Positions 32,532 to 43,594 are shown, counted from the first letter of the stretch. The stretch: DNA of 64,000 nt from an uncultured Collinsella sp. (GCA_905208975.1 CAJLRE010000003.1:6884-70883); one strand, 5' to 3'. The notes: generated by a model not told the origin, from the letters alone. Made by a program: numbers and translations.

Positions 32532-34601
32532 ATGTCTTCCCAGATGACGGTTATTATCGCCGGTATCGTGCTGGTTGTGGCCATCGTGGTCGCGCTGGTC
32601 ATCATGCGTCGCGGCGATTCCCGTTTTACCTACGATACGCAGCATGGAACGGCCCCGCGCGCCACCGAGGGCGAGGGCAATACCGCGGCGACCGCCTTTA
32701 AGGGCCGCTTCTCCATCCTCACCACGGGTGTGGGCGCGATGTTCGCGGCGCTTGCCGTCAAGCTGTGGGGCATGCAGATGGTCTCGTCGGACTATTACGA
32801 AAAGCAGGCTAATAGCAATCAGACGCGCACCGTTACCACACCCGCTGTGCGCGGCCGCATCCTCGACCGCAATGGCGTGGCACTTGTCCAGAACCGTCCC
32901 TCACTTGCTGTCGTGGCCTACCGCGACCTTGCCGAGGATGAGGTTCTGGTTCGCCATCTTGCCAACGTGCTCGGTATGCCCTACGTGGCGGTTCTGCGCA
33001 ATATTCAGGACAATTCCGAGGGCGCCCAGAGCCTGCATACCATTGCGACGGACGTCCGTCGTTCCACGGTTGCCTATATCAAGGAGCACGCAGGCGAGTT
33101 CCCGGGCGTCAAGATTGCCGAGCGTACCGAGCGCCAGTACCCGTACGGCGAGACGGCCTGTCACATTTTGGGCTATACCGGCACCATTACCTCCGAGCAG
33201 CTCGAGGCCCAGAATAAGAAAACCTCTGGCGATGATGATGCTTCTGCTGGCAAGATTACGTACCAGTCGGGCGATATCGTGGGCCAGGCGGGTGTTGAGA
33301 GCTACTACGAAAACCTGCTGCAGGGTATTCGTGGCGAGCAGACCGTCAAGGTCGATGCCTCGGGCAATGTGACCGGTCAGGCCGGCGCCGTGCCCGCCAA
33401 GGCCGGCTCCGACATTAAGCTCACGCTCGACCTTAAGATCCAACAGGCCTGTGAGACGGCGCTGGCGAGCGCCATCGAGCTTGCCAAGACCACCGGCTAC
33501 AGCAATGCCGGCAACGGCGCTGTGGTGTGCCTCGATCCCAACAATGGTGAGATCCTGGGCATGGCGAGCGAGCCCAAGTTCGATCCGTCCGTCTTTATCG
33601 GCGGCGTCTCAAATGACGTGTGGACCGAGCTCAATGATGACAAGGGTTCGCACCCGCTGCTCAACCGCGCCATTAGCGGACAGTACATGTCGGCCTCGAC
33701 CATCAAGCCGCTCTCGGCACTGGCCGGTCTTGAGTTTGGAACCTACACTTCAACGCAGACAACCAACTGCACGGGCTATTGGACGGGCTTGGGCAAGGCT
33801 TGGGGCAAGCGCTGCTGGCTGACGTCTGGACACGGCACCATGACGCTGCAGTCGGGTATTGCCAACTCGTGCGACCCCGTCTTCTACGATATGGGCAAGG
33901 CGTTCTTTTATGACGAGCAACATTCCGAGGGCCTGCAGGAGGTCTTTCGTCGCTGGGGCCTAGGCAAGACCTGCGGTATCGATTTGCCGAGTGAGGGCGC
34001 GGGCCGTATTCCCGATGCCGAGTGGAAAGAGTCGTACTTTACCGACGCCTCTGCCGAGGACCGCAAGTGGAATGCCGGCGATATGACCAACATTGCCATC
34101 GGCCAGGGCGACATTTTGGTGACGCCTTTGCAGATGGCATGCGCCTACATGGGCCTTGCCAACGGCGGTAAGCAGTACGTGCCTCACGTGTTTTTGTCTG
34201 CCGTGTCGCGCGATGGCGACGGCGATGCCTATAAGTACAACGGCAAAGGCAAGAAGAAGCGCCTGGAGGCCAAGATCAACAGCGATTCGGATTTGGCTCT
34301 TGTTCGCAACGGCATGCACGACGTGATTTACACGGCATCGACGTCCCTGGCGGCTCACTTTGGCACCCTGACGCCGCAGGTATACGGCAAGTCGGGCACG
34401 GGCGAGAAAAGCGGCGAGGACGAATACGCGTGGTTCTGCGCCTATGCGCCGGCCGATGATCCCAAGTATGTCATCGCTACTGTCCTGGAGCAGGGCGGCG
34501 GTGGCTCAGATACCGCGATGCATGTCGTGCGCGACGTGCTCGGCGCGATTTATGACGAGCCCGATACCTCTTCGGCCTCGGGCGATTCTTCGGTTCGATA
34601 G
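32532..34601 (+). CDS. mrdA: Penicillin-binding protein 2, elongation-specific transpeptidase
   Basis: This 689-residue class B PBP has two N-terminal hydrophobic segments (VIIAGIVLVVAIVVALVI and LTTGVGAMFAALAV) and a dimerisation domain with GRILDRNGVALVQNRPS. The transpeptidase domain has STIK (catalytic Ser near 391), SCD in place of SxN, as in E. coli PBP2 SSD, and the KSGTGE triad. It crosslinks lateral peptidoglycan with RodA, whose gene begins 9 bases downstream. The extra N-terminal hydrophobic segment is unusual and may be a second anchor or an overlong start. An ATG start with a GGGGAGG-like site at 32532 looks sound. Confidence 0.93.
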   Translation: MSSQMTVIIAGIVLVVAIVVALVIMRRGDSRFTYDTQHGTAPRATEGEGNTAATAFKGRFSILTTGVGAMFAALAVKLWGMQMVSSDYYEKQANSNQTRTVTTPAVRGRILDRNGVALVQNRPSLAVVAYRDLAEDEVLVRHLANVLGMPYVAVLRNIQDNSEGAQSLHTIATDVRRSTVAYIKEHAGEFPGVKIAERTERQYPYGETACHILGYTGTITSEQLEAQNKKTSGDDDASAGKITYQSGDIVGQAGVESYYENLLQGIRGEQTVKVDASGNVTGQAGAVPAKAGSDIKLTLDLKIQQACETALASAIELAKTTGYSNAGNGAVVCLDPNNGEILGMASEPKFDPSVFIGGVSNDVWTELNDDKGSHPLLNRAISGQYMSASTIKPLSALAGLEFGTYTSTQTTNCTGYWTGLGKAWGKRCWLTSGHGTMTLQSGIANSCDPVFYDMGKAFFYDEQHSEGLQEVFRRWGLGKTCGIDLPSEGAGRIPDAEWKESYFTDASAEDRKWNAGDMTNIAIGQGDILVTPLQMACAYMGLANGGKQYVPHVFLSAVSRDGDGDAYKYNGKGKKKRLEAKINSDSDLALVRNGMHDVIYTASTSLAAHFGTLTPQVYGKSGTGEKSGEDEYAWFCAYAPADDPKYVIATVLEQGGGGSDTAMHVVRDVLGAIYDEPDTSSASGDSSVR

Positions 34602-34610
34602 GAGGTTGCG

Positions 34611-35837
34611 ATGGATTTTTCTCCGGCGGATCTGTTCCGTTCAACCAAGACCGGCTCTCGCAGCAGCCTGGACCGCGTCAACAAGCAACTTTCGGCCTCG
34701 CGCGGTACGTTTCGCCAAAAGGTGCATATCGGTGTGCTGCTGGCTACCGTCGCGCTCGTTGCCTATGGCGCCATCATTATTTGGTCGGCGTCACAGTTTA
34801 AGGCCGACGCCTCATTCTCGCGCCACCTGCTGGGCATTGGCATTGGCGCGGTGCTTGCGGTGCTCGTCTGGCGTACCGATCTGCGCGGCATCTCTAACTT
34901 CTCGACGGCGCTGCTCGTCATTGACCTTATTGTGATCTTCTCGCCCAAGATTCCGGGCCTGTCCTATACGGGCGGTCTGGGCATGACGGGCTGGATCAAG
35001 ATTCCCGGTATCGGCTTGACATTCCAGCCGGTTGAGCTTGCCAAGCTCATCACCATCTTCTTTATCGCCACGCTTGGCTCGCAGTATAACGGCCGCATCG
35101 ATACCGTTCGCGACTACGTCAAGCTCTGCGGCATGCTGTCCATTCCGTTTTTGGCCGTCGTCGCCATGGGCGACCTGGGCTCGGGCCTGGTCGTGCTGGT
35201 CTCGGGCGCCATCGTCATCTGCATGAGCGGTGCACGCCGCGAATGGGTGCTGTCGACCCTGGCCCTGCTCGTGGGCCTGGTGGCCCTCGTCCTGGCGCTC
35301 GATTCGGTCTTTGATTCGTTGCTCGGCCACGATGTGCTCATCAAGCAGTATCAGATGAACCGTCTGACGGTCTTTATCGACCCCGATAATGCCGATTCGG
35401 ACGATGCCTACAACCTGCAGCAGTCGCTTATCGCCGTTGGCTCGGGCGGCTTCTTTGGTAAGGGTTTGGGCCATGCGACGCAGTCGGCCGGCGGCTTTCT
35501 GCCCGAGTTCCACACCGACTTCGTCTTCGCCTTCCTGTCCGAGACCTTTGGCTTTTGCGGTTCCTTTTTGCTCCTGTGCCTCTACGTGCTGCTGATCTTT
35601 TCGACGATTCGCGTCGCCTTTAAGTGTGAGTCGCTGTTCTTGCGCCTATCGTGTGTGGGCATCGTTGGCATGTGGGCGTTCCAGACCTTCGAAAACATCG
35701 GCATGTGCATCGGCATGATGCCGATTACCGGTATTCCGCTACCGTTTATTAGCTTCGGTTCGTCTTCGATGATGATTCAGCTGCTGACGGTGGGTATCGT
35801 ACAATCCATATGGCGGCATCGTTCGGGCGCCGCGTAA
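34611..35837 (+). CDS. rodA: RodA-type peptidoglycan polymerase
   Basis: This 408-residue SEDS-family glycosyltransferase polymerises lipid II with PBP2. It has about ten membrane helices, PGLSYTGGLGMTGWIKIPGIGLTFQPVELAKL near 125-150 (SEDS core with the conserved Glu), SGLVVLVSG, and GIPLPFISFGSSSMM near the end. Together with the preceding mreBCD-PBP2 genes this is the complete elongasome. FtsW would have a division-gene context, so RodA is preferred. AGGAGG lies before the ATG. Confidence 0.93.
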   Translation: MDFSPADLFRSTKTGSRSSLDRVNKQLSASRGTFRQKVHIGVLLATVALVAYGAIIIWSASQFKADASFSRHLLGIGIGAVLAVLVWRTDLRGISNFSTALLVIDLIVIFSPKIPGLSYTGGLGMTGWIKIPGIGLTFQPVELAKLITIFFIATLGSQYNGRIDTVRDYVKLCGMLSIPFLAVVAMGDLGSGLVVLVSGAIVICMSGARREWVLSTLALLVGLVALVLALDSVFDSLLGHDVLIKQYQMNRLTVFIDPDNADSDDAYNLQQSLIAVGSGGFFGKGLGHATQSAGGFLPEFHTDFVFAFLSETFGFCGSFLLLCLYVLLIFSTIRVAFKCESLFLRLSCVGIVGMWAFQTFENIGMCIGMMPITGIPLPFISFGSSSMMIQLLTVGIVQSIWRHRSGAA

Positions 35838-35855
35838 CCGCTGGAGGGGTTTGCT

Positions 35856-36785
35856 ATGAAAATTCCCGTAGATAAGCTGACCCGCGCTTTTAAGATGGGC
35901 GCGTCCGTTAAGAAGGATTCCGATACGCCGGTGCGCGTCTCGGTCTATTTGGATTCGTCCGCCTCGCGCTTTCTGGCCGAGACGGTGCGTGACGCCTTTG
36001 TACCGCAGACGACCTCGGGCATTGTGCGCGTCGAGCGTCTGGGGGAGGAGCGAATTGCTCCAAAGACCGATACCGATGTGGTGCTGGTGCTCTCGTGCGG
36101 CTCCGACCGCTTGGAGAGTGCCGTGCAGGAGCTCGTGATCGCCGGCGCCCCCGTGTGCGTGCTTGCCGAGTCTGCTGTGGAGGTGCCGTTTATCGAGGAG
36201 TCCACGCCTGTGCTCGGCGTGGTAGCGGCAACCGATAAGACGTATCTGCTCGAGACGCTTGCCCGCTGGATTCTCGATCGCACCGAAAAGGAAACGGCTT
36301 TTGCGGCGAACTTTGCCTTCATGCGCATCGCGGCGGCCAATCGTATCATCACCTCGTGCGCGCTCACCAATATGGCGACCGGTGCGCTGGTGTTTTTGCC
36401 GGGCGCCGATTATCCCGTTATGGCGCTGGCGCAGGTGGGCATGCTCTTTGAGCTCGCTGCCGTCTTTGGACGCGGCATTAAGCCTGAGCGCGGCTACGAG
36501 GTCGCGGGCGTGCTTGTCGGCGGTCTTGTGATCCGCGCGGTCACCCGCGCGCTCGTCAAGCAGACGCCGCATATTGGGTTTGCCGTCAAGGCGCTCACTG
36601 CTGCCGCGGGCACCTATGGCATGGGCCGTGCGCTCGTTTCGCTCTACGAGCGCGATGTCGACTACAGCCGTGCCAACGAGGTGGTCACTGCCACGTTCTC
36701 CCGCGTTCGCGATCTGGTGACCACGGTCGCGGGCGCTACCCGTCCTATGGCGTCCTACCAAGACGCGTCCGATCTCGCTGCTTAG
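35856..36785 (+). CDS. DUF697-like membrane protein
   Basis: This 309-residue protein has a soluble first half with a Rossmann-like start (VSVYLDSSASRFLAETV) and a second half with GALVFLPGADYPVMALAQVGMLFELAAVFG and GLVIRAVTRALVKQ, which match DUF697 (PF05128), a membrane-associated domain often next to GTPases. Two or three weak helices are present. It starts 18 bases after rodA and ends 10 bases before the radical-SAM gene, so it is part of the elongasome transcript. Its link to wall growth is unproven. Confidence 0.6.
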   Translation: MKIPVDKLTRAFKMGASVKKDSDTPVRVSVYLDSSASRFLAETVRDAFVPQTTSGIVRVERLGEERIAPKTDTDVVLVLSCGSDRLESAVQELVIAGAPVCVLAESAVEVPFIEESTPVLGVVAATDKTYLLETLARWILDRTEKETAFAANFAFMRIAAANRIITSCALTNMATGALVFLPGADYPVMALAQVGMLFELAAVFGRGIKPERGYEVAGVLVGGLVIRAVTRALVKQTPHIGFAVKALTAAAGTYGMGRALVSLYERDVDYSRANEVVTATFSRVRDLVTTVAGATRPMASYQDASDLAA

Positions 36786-36795
36786 GGGTTTTCCG

Positions 36796-38673
36796 TTGCG
36801 CGTTCCGTATCAAGACTGTTTTCATTTAATTGAGCCGCTGCTCGCCAAGGTCGAAAAGCCGAGTCGCTATATCGATCACGAGTGGGGCACGCTTTCCAAG
36901 GCCGATGCCGACTACCGTTGCTGCCTGATCTACCCGGATGTGTACGAGGTTGGTCTGCCCAACCAGGGTATCGCCATCCTCTACAACATCCTTAACCAGG
37001 CCGAGGGCATCTCCTGCGAGCGTGGCTATGTGCCGTGGCCCGATATGGGTGACGCTATGCGCGAGGCAGGCATTCCGCTGCTCTCGCTCGAGGGTGCAGC
37101 GCCGGTCGCTTCGTTTGATATCGTCGGCCTGCATGTGCCGCACGAGATGGCGGTGACGAACTTCCTTGAGGCACTCGATCTCGCTGGCATTCCGCTGTTA
37201 GCGGCCGACCGAGGTGAAGACGACCCCATCATCATCGCCGGCGGCCCCTCGGTGTACAACCCCGAGCCGTACGCGGCCTTCTTCGATGCCATCCTCATCG
37301 GCGAGGGCGAGGAATCGCTGCTCGAGACCTGCCAGCTGCATCGCCGCCTGCGCGACGAAGGAGTCCCGCGCGCGCAGATTGTTGAGCAGCTTGCATCCAT
37401 TGCCGGCAACTACGTGCCGTCGCTCTATGAGGTTCGTCACGACGAGCCCTGCTCGCCGCACGGCTACACCGTGCCGCGCGAGGGCAAGGATGCGCCGACC
37501 GTGGTCTACAAACGCGTCGTCGAGGATTTCGGCGCCACGAATCCGCTGTCGCAGTCGTGCGTGCCCTATGCGCAGCTGGTTCACGACCGCCTGTCTATCG
37601 AGATTCTGCGCGGCTGCGCTCGCGGCTGTCGTTTTTGCCAGGCCGGCATGACGTATCGCCCGGTGCGTGAGCGTTCGGCCGACCAGATCGTCTCGTCGGT
37701 GATTCAGGGTCTGGAAAAGACCGGCTATGACGAGGTGTCGCTGACCTCGCTCTCCACGACCGACCACTCCTGCATTCGTGACGTGCTTGACAGGCTCAAC
37801 CGTCGCCTGGAAGATACGGGTATTCGCGTGTCTATTCCGTCGCAGCGCTTGGATTCGTTTGGCGTGGATATGGCCGAGTCGGTCGCCGGCGAAAAGAAGG
37901 GCGGCCTGACGTTCGCGCCCGAGGCCGGCAGCCAGCGCATGCGCGACATCATTAACAAGAACGTGACCGAGGAGGACCTGGACCGTGCGGCCAAGGCGGC
38001 CTTCGAGGCCGGCTGGAACCGCATGAAGCTCTACTTTATGATGGGCCTTCCCGGCGAGCGCGACGAGGACATCGTGGCCATCGCCAATCTGGCCGATCAC
38101 GTGCTGGAGCTCGGTCGTTCCGTGGTGCCCAAGGCTCGTCGCGGCTCGATCTCGGTGTCGATCTCGGTTTCGGTCTTTATCCCCAAGGCTGCCACGCCGT
38201 TCCAGTGGTGCCCGCAGCTCGACTACGACGACGTCAAGCGTCGCCAGAAGCTGCTCATCACGAGCGTTCGCAACCGTGCCGTCCGCGTTCATTACCACGA
38301 TGCCGAGACCTCGCTCATCGAGGCCGCGCTGTCCCGCGCCGGTCGTGACATGACGCCCGTCATCATCGACGCTTGGCGCTCGGGCTCTCGCTTTGACGCC
38401 TGGGTAGAGCATTTCTCGCTCGATAACTGGAAGGAGGCTGCTGCCAAAAACGGCATCGACCTCAATGAGCTCGTGCACCTGCCCTACGAGTTGGACTGGC
38501 GCCTGCCGTGGGAGCATGTGAGCCCCGGCTGCACGCGTGGCTTCCTCGAGCGCGAGTACCGTCGCTCGCTCGAGGGTGTCACGACTCCCGACTGCACCCG
38601 CACGTCGTGCACCGGCTGCGGAATCTGCCCCACGCTCCACGTCAAGAATGTATTGATGGGTGATCGCGCATGA
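36796..38673 (+). CDS. TIGR03960-type radical SAM protein with B12-binding-like N-terminus
   Basis: This 625-residue protein has an N-terminal B12-binding-like fold (DVYEVGLPNQGIAILYNIL, then IVGLHVPHEMAVTNFLEALD). The radical-SAM domain has the 4Fe-4S motif CARGCRFC with cysteines at about 274, 278 and 281. PEAGSQRMRDIINKNVTEEDL marks the SAM site, and the C-terminus has extra cysteines (CTRTSCTGCGICPTL), perhaps a second cluster. The order with the DUF2344 partner matches the TIGR03960/TIGR03936 pair. Its substrate is unknown; a tRNA or lipid modification role is only a guess. TTG start after GGGG. Confidence 0.85.
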   Translation: MRVPYQDCFHLIEPLLAKVEKPSRYIDHEWGTLSKADADYRCCLIYPDVYEVGLPNQGIAILYNILNQAEGISCERGYVPWPDMGDAMREAGIPLLSLEGAAPVASFDIVGLHVPHEMAVTNFLEALDLAGIPLLAADRGEDDPIIIAGGPSVYNPEPYAAFFDAILIGEGEESLLETCQLHRRLRDEGVPRAQIVEQLASIAGNYVPSLYEVRHDEPCSPHGYTVPREGKDAPTVVYKRVVEDFGATNPLSQSCVPYAQLVHDRLSIEILRGCARGCRFCQAGMTYRPVRERSADQIVSSVIQGLEKTGYDEVSLTSLSTTDHSCIRDVLDRLNRRLEDTGIRVSIPSQRLDSFGVDMAESVAGEKKGGLTFAPEAGSQRMRDIINKNVTEEDLDRAAKAAFEAGWNRMKLYFMMGLPGERDEDIVAIANLADHVLELGRSVVPKARRGSISVSISVSVFIPKAATPFQWCPQLDYDDVKRRQKLLITSVRNRAVRVHYHDAETSLIEAALSRAGRDMTPVIIDAWRSGSRFDAWVEHFSLDNWKEAAAKNGIDLNELVHLPYELDWRLPWEHVSPGCTRGFLEREYRRSLEGVTTPDCTRTSCTGCGICPTLHVKNVLMGDRA

Positions 38674-39482
38674 GTGAGCGCCTGACCGACAACCCCACGC
38701 TCTTTAGGCTTCGTGTTCGCTATGGCAAGCGCGATCGCCTTAAGTACCTGGGCCATCTCGAAGTAATCCATACCATTGAGCGCATCGTGCGCCGTGCGGG
38801 ACTTCCCTATGCCGTCACGCAGGGCTTCTCTCCGCACATGCGCGTGGGCTTCTCTTCGGCGCTACCGGTGGGTACGTCGTCGACCTGCGAGTGGTATGAC
38901 CTGTTTATGACCGAGTTCGTGGCGCTCGACGAGGCGTTTGGGCGCCTGGCTGCGGCGTCACCGGCCGATCTGGCGCCCATCGAGGCGGCGTATATCGACG
39001 TGCGCACGCCGGCGTTGACGGCGCAGCTCACGCGTCTGTCGTATCGCATCGACCTGCACTTGGATCCCGAGGCGCCCGTAAGCGCCGACGAGGTGCGTCG
39101 TGCGATCGACACGCTGCGCGCCGACCATGGCATCGACTACGCGCGCGGCAAAAAGAGCAAGCGCTTGGATTTGGATCACACGCTCGTGGGCTATGAGCTC
39201 ACGGCTGGGGAGCGTCCGGACCATCTGGTGCTCATGCTCGACACCCATGCCGACAACGAGGGCTCCATGCGTCCGGAAATTTTGCTTTCCGCTGCTGATG
39301 TTTTGTTGCAGGGCTTGACCCCGGGCGTGGATGCACCTATTGTTTCCACCGGTATGCAAGACCTCGTGACCATCTGCTCCTACGATGTCGAGCGTCAGAA
39401 TCAAGCATGCGAGGACGACGAGGGCCGACTCGTCAGCCCCATACCTGTGCGAACTTGTGGATTTGCTCCACATACTCGTTGA
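38670..39482 (+). CDS. DUF2344/TIGR03936 radical-SAM-associated protein
   Basis: This 270-residue protein opens with LFRLRVRYGKRDRLKYLGHLEVIHTIERIVRRAGLPYAVT, the start of the DUF2344 family that is fused or adjacent to TIGR03960 proteins. FSPHMRVGFSSALPVGTSS follows. No cofactor motif is visible, so it probably binds the substrate for the radical enzyme. It overlaps the radical-SAM gene by four bases (ATGA). The rplU promoter lies inside its 3' end. Confidence 0.85.
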   Translation: MSERLTDNPTLFRLRVRYGKRDRLKYLGHLEVIHTIERIVRRAGLPYAVTQGFSPHMRVGFSSALPVGTSSTCEWYDLFMTEFVALDEAFGRLAAASPADLAPIEAAYIDVRTPALTAQLTRLSYRIDLHLDPEAPVSADEVRRAIDTLRADHGIDYARGKKSKRLDLDHTLVGYELTAGERPDHLVLMLDTHADNEGSMRPEILLSAADVLLQGLTPGVDAPIVSTGMQDLVTICSYDVERQNQACEDDEGRLVSPIPVRTCGFAPHTR

Positions 39483-39507
39483 CGGGGGTATTTTCGCCTG
39501 CTACTAT
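39479..39507 (+). promoter_or_regulatory. Promoter of the rplU-rpmA-obg operon
   Basis: TTGACG (39479-39484) and TACTAT (39502-39507) are separated by 17 bases, and the -35 overlaps the upstream stop. It lies 43 bases before rplU. Confidence 0.8.
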
Positions 39508-39549
39508 ATTCGGCTGTTGCACTAACTGATGCATGAAGGGCAAGTAAAC

Positions 39550-39924
39550 ATGTACGCAATCGTTAACACGGGCGGCAAGCAGTACAAGGTCGCCACCGAC
39601 GATGTCATCACCGTCGAGAAGATCGAGGGCAATGAGGGCGACAAGGTCACCCTGCCGGTCATCTTCCTCAACGATGGTAAGAAGATCGTCACCGATCCCG
39701 ACAAGCTGGCCAAGGCCAAGGTTACCGCTCAGATCGTTGAGCAGTTCAAGGGCGAGAAGCAGCTGGTCTTCAAGTTCCACAAGCGTAAGCGCTATCGTCG
39801 TCTGAAGGGTCACCGTCAGCAGCTCACCAAGCTGAAGATCGTGAAGGTCCAGGCTACGTCCCGCGCCAAGAAGGCTGTCAAGGCAGAGGCCGAGGCTGTT
39901 GCCGAGGCTCCCGTCGCCGAGTAG
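39550..39924 (+). CDS. rplU: 50S ribosomal protein L21
   Basis: This 124-residue protein has the L21 core MYAIVNTGGKQYKV, FKFHKRKRYRRLKGHRQQLTKLKI, and an Ala/Glu-rich tail about 20 residues longer than in E. coli. It binds 23S rRNA domain regions near L20. The ATG at 39550 has AAGGG upstream, and an in-frame ATG at 39529 gives an implausible extension. It is followed by rpmA and obg, the standard order. Confidence 0.97.
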   Translation: MYAIVNTGGKQYKVATDDVITVEKIEGNEGDKVTLPVIFLNDGKKIVTDPDKLAKAKVTAQIVEQFKGEKQLVFKFHKRKRYRRLKGHRQQLTKLKIVKVQATSRAKKAVKAEAEAVAEAPVAE

Positions 39925-39957
39925 ATTACACTCGTAACGAAAGAGTAGGTATACACA

Positions 39958-40215
39958 ATGGCACACAAAAAAGGACTCGGTTCCTCCCGTAATGGCCGTG
40001 ACTCCCGCGGTCAGCGCCTTGGCACGAAGCGCTATGCCGGCCAGACGGTAACCACGGGCACGATTCTCGTCCGTCAGCACGGCACTCACATCCACCCGGG
40101 TGAGAACGTTGGCCGTGGCAAGGACGATACGCTGTTCGCGCTGGTCGACGGTACCGTTGAGTTCCACAAGGGTATCAAGCACAGGGTCAGCGTACGCCCG
40201 CTCGCGAACGCGTAA
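39958..40215 (+). CDS. rpmA: 50S ribosomal protein L27
   Basis: This 85-residue protein begins [16 protein letters not shown], the usual short form. The Firmicutes-type N-terminal extension that needs Prp protease cleavage is absent, so no processing is expected. [19 protein letters not shown] and [16 protein letters not shown] are conserved. The tail near the peptidyl-transferase centre is intact. It follows rplU by 33 bases. Confidence 0.97.
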   Translation: MAHKKGLGSSRNGRDSRGQRLGTKRYAGQTVTTGTILVRQHGTHIHPGENVGRGKDDTLFALVDGTVEFHKGIKHRVSVRPLANA

Positions 40216-40287
40216 TTCACCCTTCATAGAGCACATATGTGGGAGGCACTTGAGTTTTAGGATTCAAGGGTCTCCCTCTTTTTGTAG

Positions 40288-41766
<1,479 letters not shown>

Positions 41767-41769
41767 GCC

Positions 41770-42447
41770 ATGTCGCTGCGCGGTGGAATCGGTTTGCCCG
41801 AGCTGCCCATAAAAGAGGGCAAGGAGTTTCGGCTTGGCATTATGGGCGGCACATTCGACCCGATTCATTACGGGCACCTGGTGACTGCCGAGCAGGCGCG
41901 CGAGTCGCTCGACTTGGACGCTGTGCTCTTTATGCCGGCGGGCTCTCCCGCCTTTAAGCTTGACAAGCCGGTTACGCCTGCCGAGGACCGTTATGCCATG
42001 ACGGTCCTCGCCACCGCCGCGAACCCGGCCTTTTTGGCGAGCCGGTTCGAGATTGACCGTCCGGGTGTAACCTATACGGCCGATACGCTTCATGCCCTTC
42101 GCGATTTTTACCCGCCGCAGGTAAAGCTCTACTTTATTACGGGCGCCGATGCGATTATCGATATTGTGACCTGGCATGATGCCGAACGAATCGCTGAGCT
42201 TGCTACCTTTATTGCGGCGACGCGACCGGGCTTTGATATCGATACGGCGCGTGCCCGAATCAAAGAGTCGGGGCTGCCGTTCGACGTGCGCTATATTCAG
42301 ATTCCGGCGCTGGCGATCAGCTCGACGAACATTCGTAAGCGAGTTGCCCGCGGCATGAGCGTGCGCTATCTTACGAGCGAGTCCGTGCTCGGCTACATTC
42401 GCAAGCGCAGGCTATATGCCGATTTGGGCCAAGAAGATTTTGAGTGA
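41770..42447 (+). CDS. nadD: Nicotinate-nucleotide adenylyltransferase
   Basis: This 225-residue nucleotidyltransferase makes deamido-NAD from nicotinate mononucleotide and ATP. GIMGGTFDPIHYGHL has the HxGH-like site near residue 35, and ALAISSTNIRKRV has the ISSTxxR motif near 180. About 20 extra residues precede the core. The start lies three bases after obg, and the last four bases overlap yqeK, so all are co-transcribed. Its product feeds NAD synthesis. Confidence 0.93.
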   Translation: MSLRGGIGLPELPIKEGKEFRLGIMGGTFDPIHYGHLVTAEQARESLDLDAVLFMPAGSPAFKLDKPVTPAEDRYAMTVLATAANPAFLASRFEIDRPGVTYTADTLHALRDFYPPQVKLYFITGADAIIDIVTWHDAERIAELATFIAATRPGFDIDTARARIKESGLPFDVRYIQIPALAISSTNIRKRVARGMSVRYLTSESVLGYIRKRRLYADLGQEDFE

Positions 42448-43067
42448 TGGGGGCTACGTTGTCGGTAGAGGATCAGTTTGAGGGCGATGAGCGCGCGCTG
42501 CTCAAGCGCATTCAAGAGCTGCTCGATGTTCGCATGAAAGATAAGCGCAAGCGCTATGTGCATTCGCTGGGTGTTGCCGAGACCGCACTTCATCTGGCCG
42601 AGGTCTACGGCGTTGACCGCTTTGATGCGGCTGCCGCCGGCTTAATTCACGACTGGGACAAGGTTCTTTCCGATGACGAGCTCGTGGCCCGCGCGCTTCA
42701 CTATGGCATCAAGGTTGCCGGCTCTCCTTCCGCCGCGACGCCGCTTTTGCATGGCCCTGTTGCCGCCTATGAGCTTCCGCAGCTTTTTCCCGAGCTGTCA
42801 CCGGCCGTTTTCCAGGCTGTCGACCGTCACACCGTGGGTGCCTGCGACATGACGCCGCTCGATATGGTGGTCTTTGTGGCAGATGCCATCGAGCCCAACC
42901 GTCACGGCGACTATGCCCATGCGCTGCGCAAGATGGTGGGGAAGTCCTCGCTCGATGAGTTGTTCTTCTCCTGTTTTGCGCAGGGTCTGGTCTTTGTGAT
43001 CCAGTCCGGGCGCTATCTTTATCCCACGGCTATTACGATTTACAACCATTACGCCCAGCTGCGCTAG
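42444..43067 (+). CDS. yqeK: YqeK-type HD-domain diadenosine tetraphosphatase
   Basis: This 207-residue HD-domain hydrolase has HSLGVAETALHLAEVYG, the HD pair in LIHDWDKVL, PLLHGPVAAYEL, and a final D in VFVADAIEPNR. YqeK enzymes split Ap4A symmetrically to ADP using iron. It overlaps nadD by four bases. It is the usual neighbour of rsfS in Firmicutes and Actinomycetota. Confidence 0.88.
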   Translation: MMGATLSVEDQFEGDERALLKRIQELLDVRMKDKRKRYVHSLGVAETALHLAEVYGVDRFDAAAAGLIHDWDKVLSDDELVARALHYGIKVAGSPSAATPLLHGPVAAYELPQLFPELSPAVFQAVDRHTVGACDMTPLDMVVFVADAIEPNRHGDYAHALRKMVGKSSLDELFFSCFAQGLVFVIQSGRYLYPTAITIYNHYAQLR

Positions 43068-43095
43068 CTCGGGTGTGTCTAGAAAGAGGTATTCC

Positions 43096-43551
43096 ATGGC
43101 CGACGAGACCATGACTGACGAGCAGATTCTTGAAGGTGTGGAGCACAAGAGTTTCGCTGCCACGTCCGACCGCACCGCCGCCTCGCTGTCCGCGAGCGGT
43201 GTCGCTGCCGAGGATGTCGCCCGCGCCGCCGCGCAGGCCGCCTACGACAAGAAGGGCGAGGACGTGCAGGTGCTCGACCTGACCGAGCTTTCCGACGTGT
43301 GCGACTACTTTGTGCTTGCCACCGGTACCAACAACCGCCAGGTCGATTCGATTGTCGACGAGATCGAGGAGAAGGTTGCCGAGGCTTGCGGCGAGCATCC
43401 GTTCTCCATCGAGGGCCGCGAGCAGAAGACCTGGATGCTCATGGACTACGGCTCGGTTGTCGTCCATGTCTTCACTCCCGAAGCCCGCGACTTTTACCGC
43501 CTAGAAAAGCTCTGGGGTGACGCCCCCCAGCTCCCCCTCGACCTCCTCTAG
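43096..43551 (+). CDS. rsfS: Ribosomal silencing factor RsfS
   Basis: This 151-residue protein has a ~45-residue Ala-rich N-terminal extension with an acidic start, then the RsfS core: VLDLTELSDVCDYFVLATGTNNRQV and WMLMDYGSVVVHVFTPEARDFYRLEKLWGDA. It binds L14 and blocks subunit joining in starvation. ATG 43096 has AGAAAGAGG upstream. The extension is longer than in E. coli (about 105 residues). Confidence 0.93.
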   Translation: MADETMTDEQILEGVEHKSFAATSDRTAASLSASGVAAEDVARAAAQAAYDKKGEDVQVLDLTELSDVCDYFVLATGTNNRQVDSIVDEIEEKVAEACGEHPFSIEGREQKTWMLMDYGSVVVHVFTPEARDFYRLEKLWGDAPQLPLDLL

Positions 43552-43580
43552 TGGCTCATTTGATATGGGGCTTTTAGCTA
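43552..43580 (+). repeat. Degenerate ~30-bp repeat, copy A
   Basis: TGGCTCATTTGATATGGGGC followed by TTTTAGCTA resembles the two tandem copies at 51574-51632. It lies between the rsfS stop and its terminator. Confidence 0.4.
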
Positions 43581-43594
43581 GCCTCGCGCATTTC

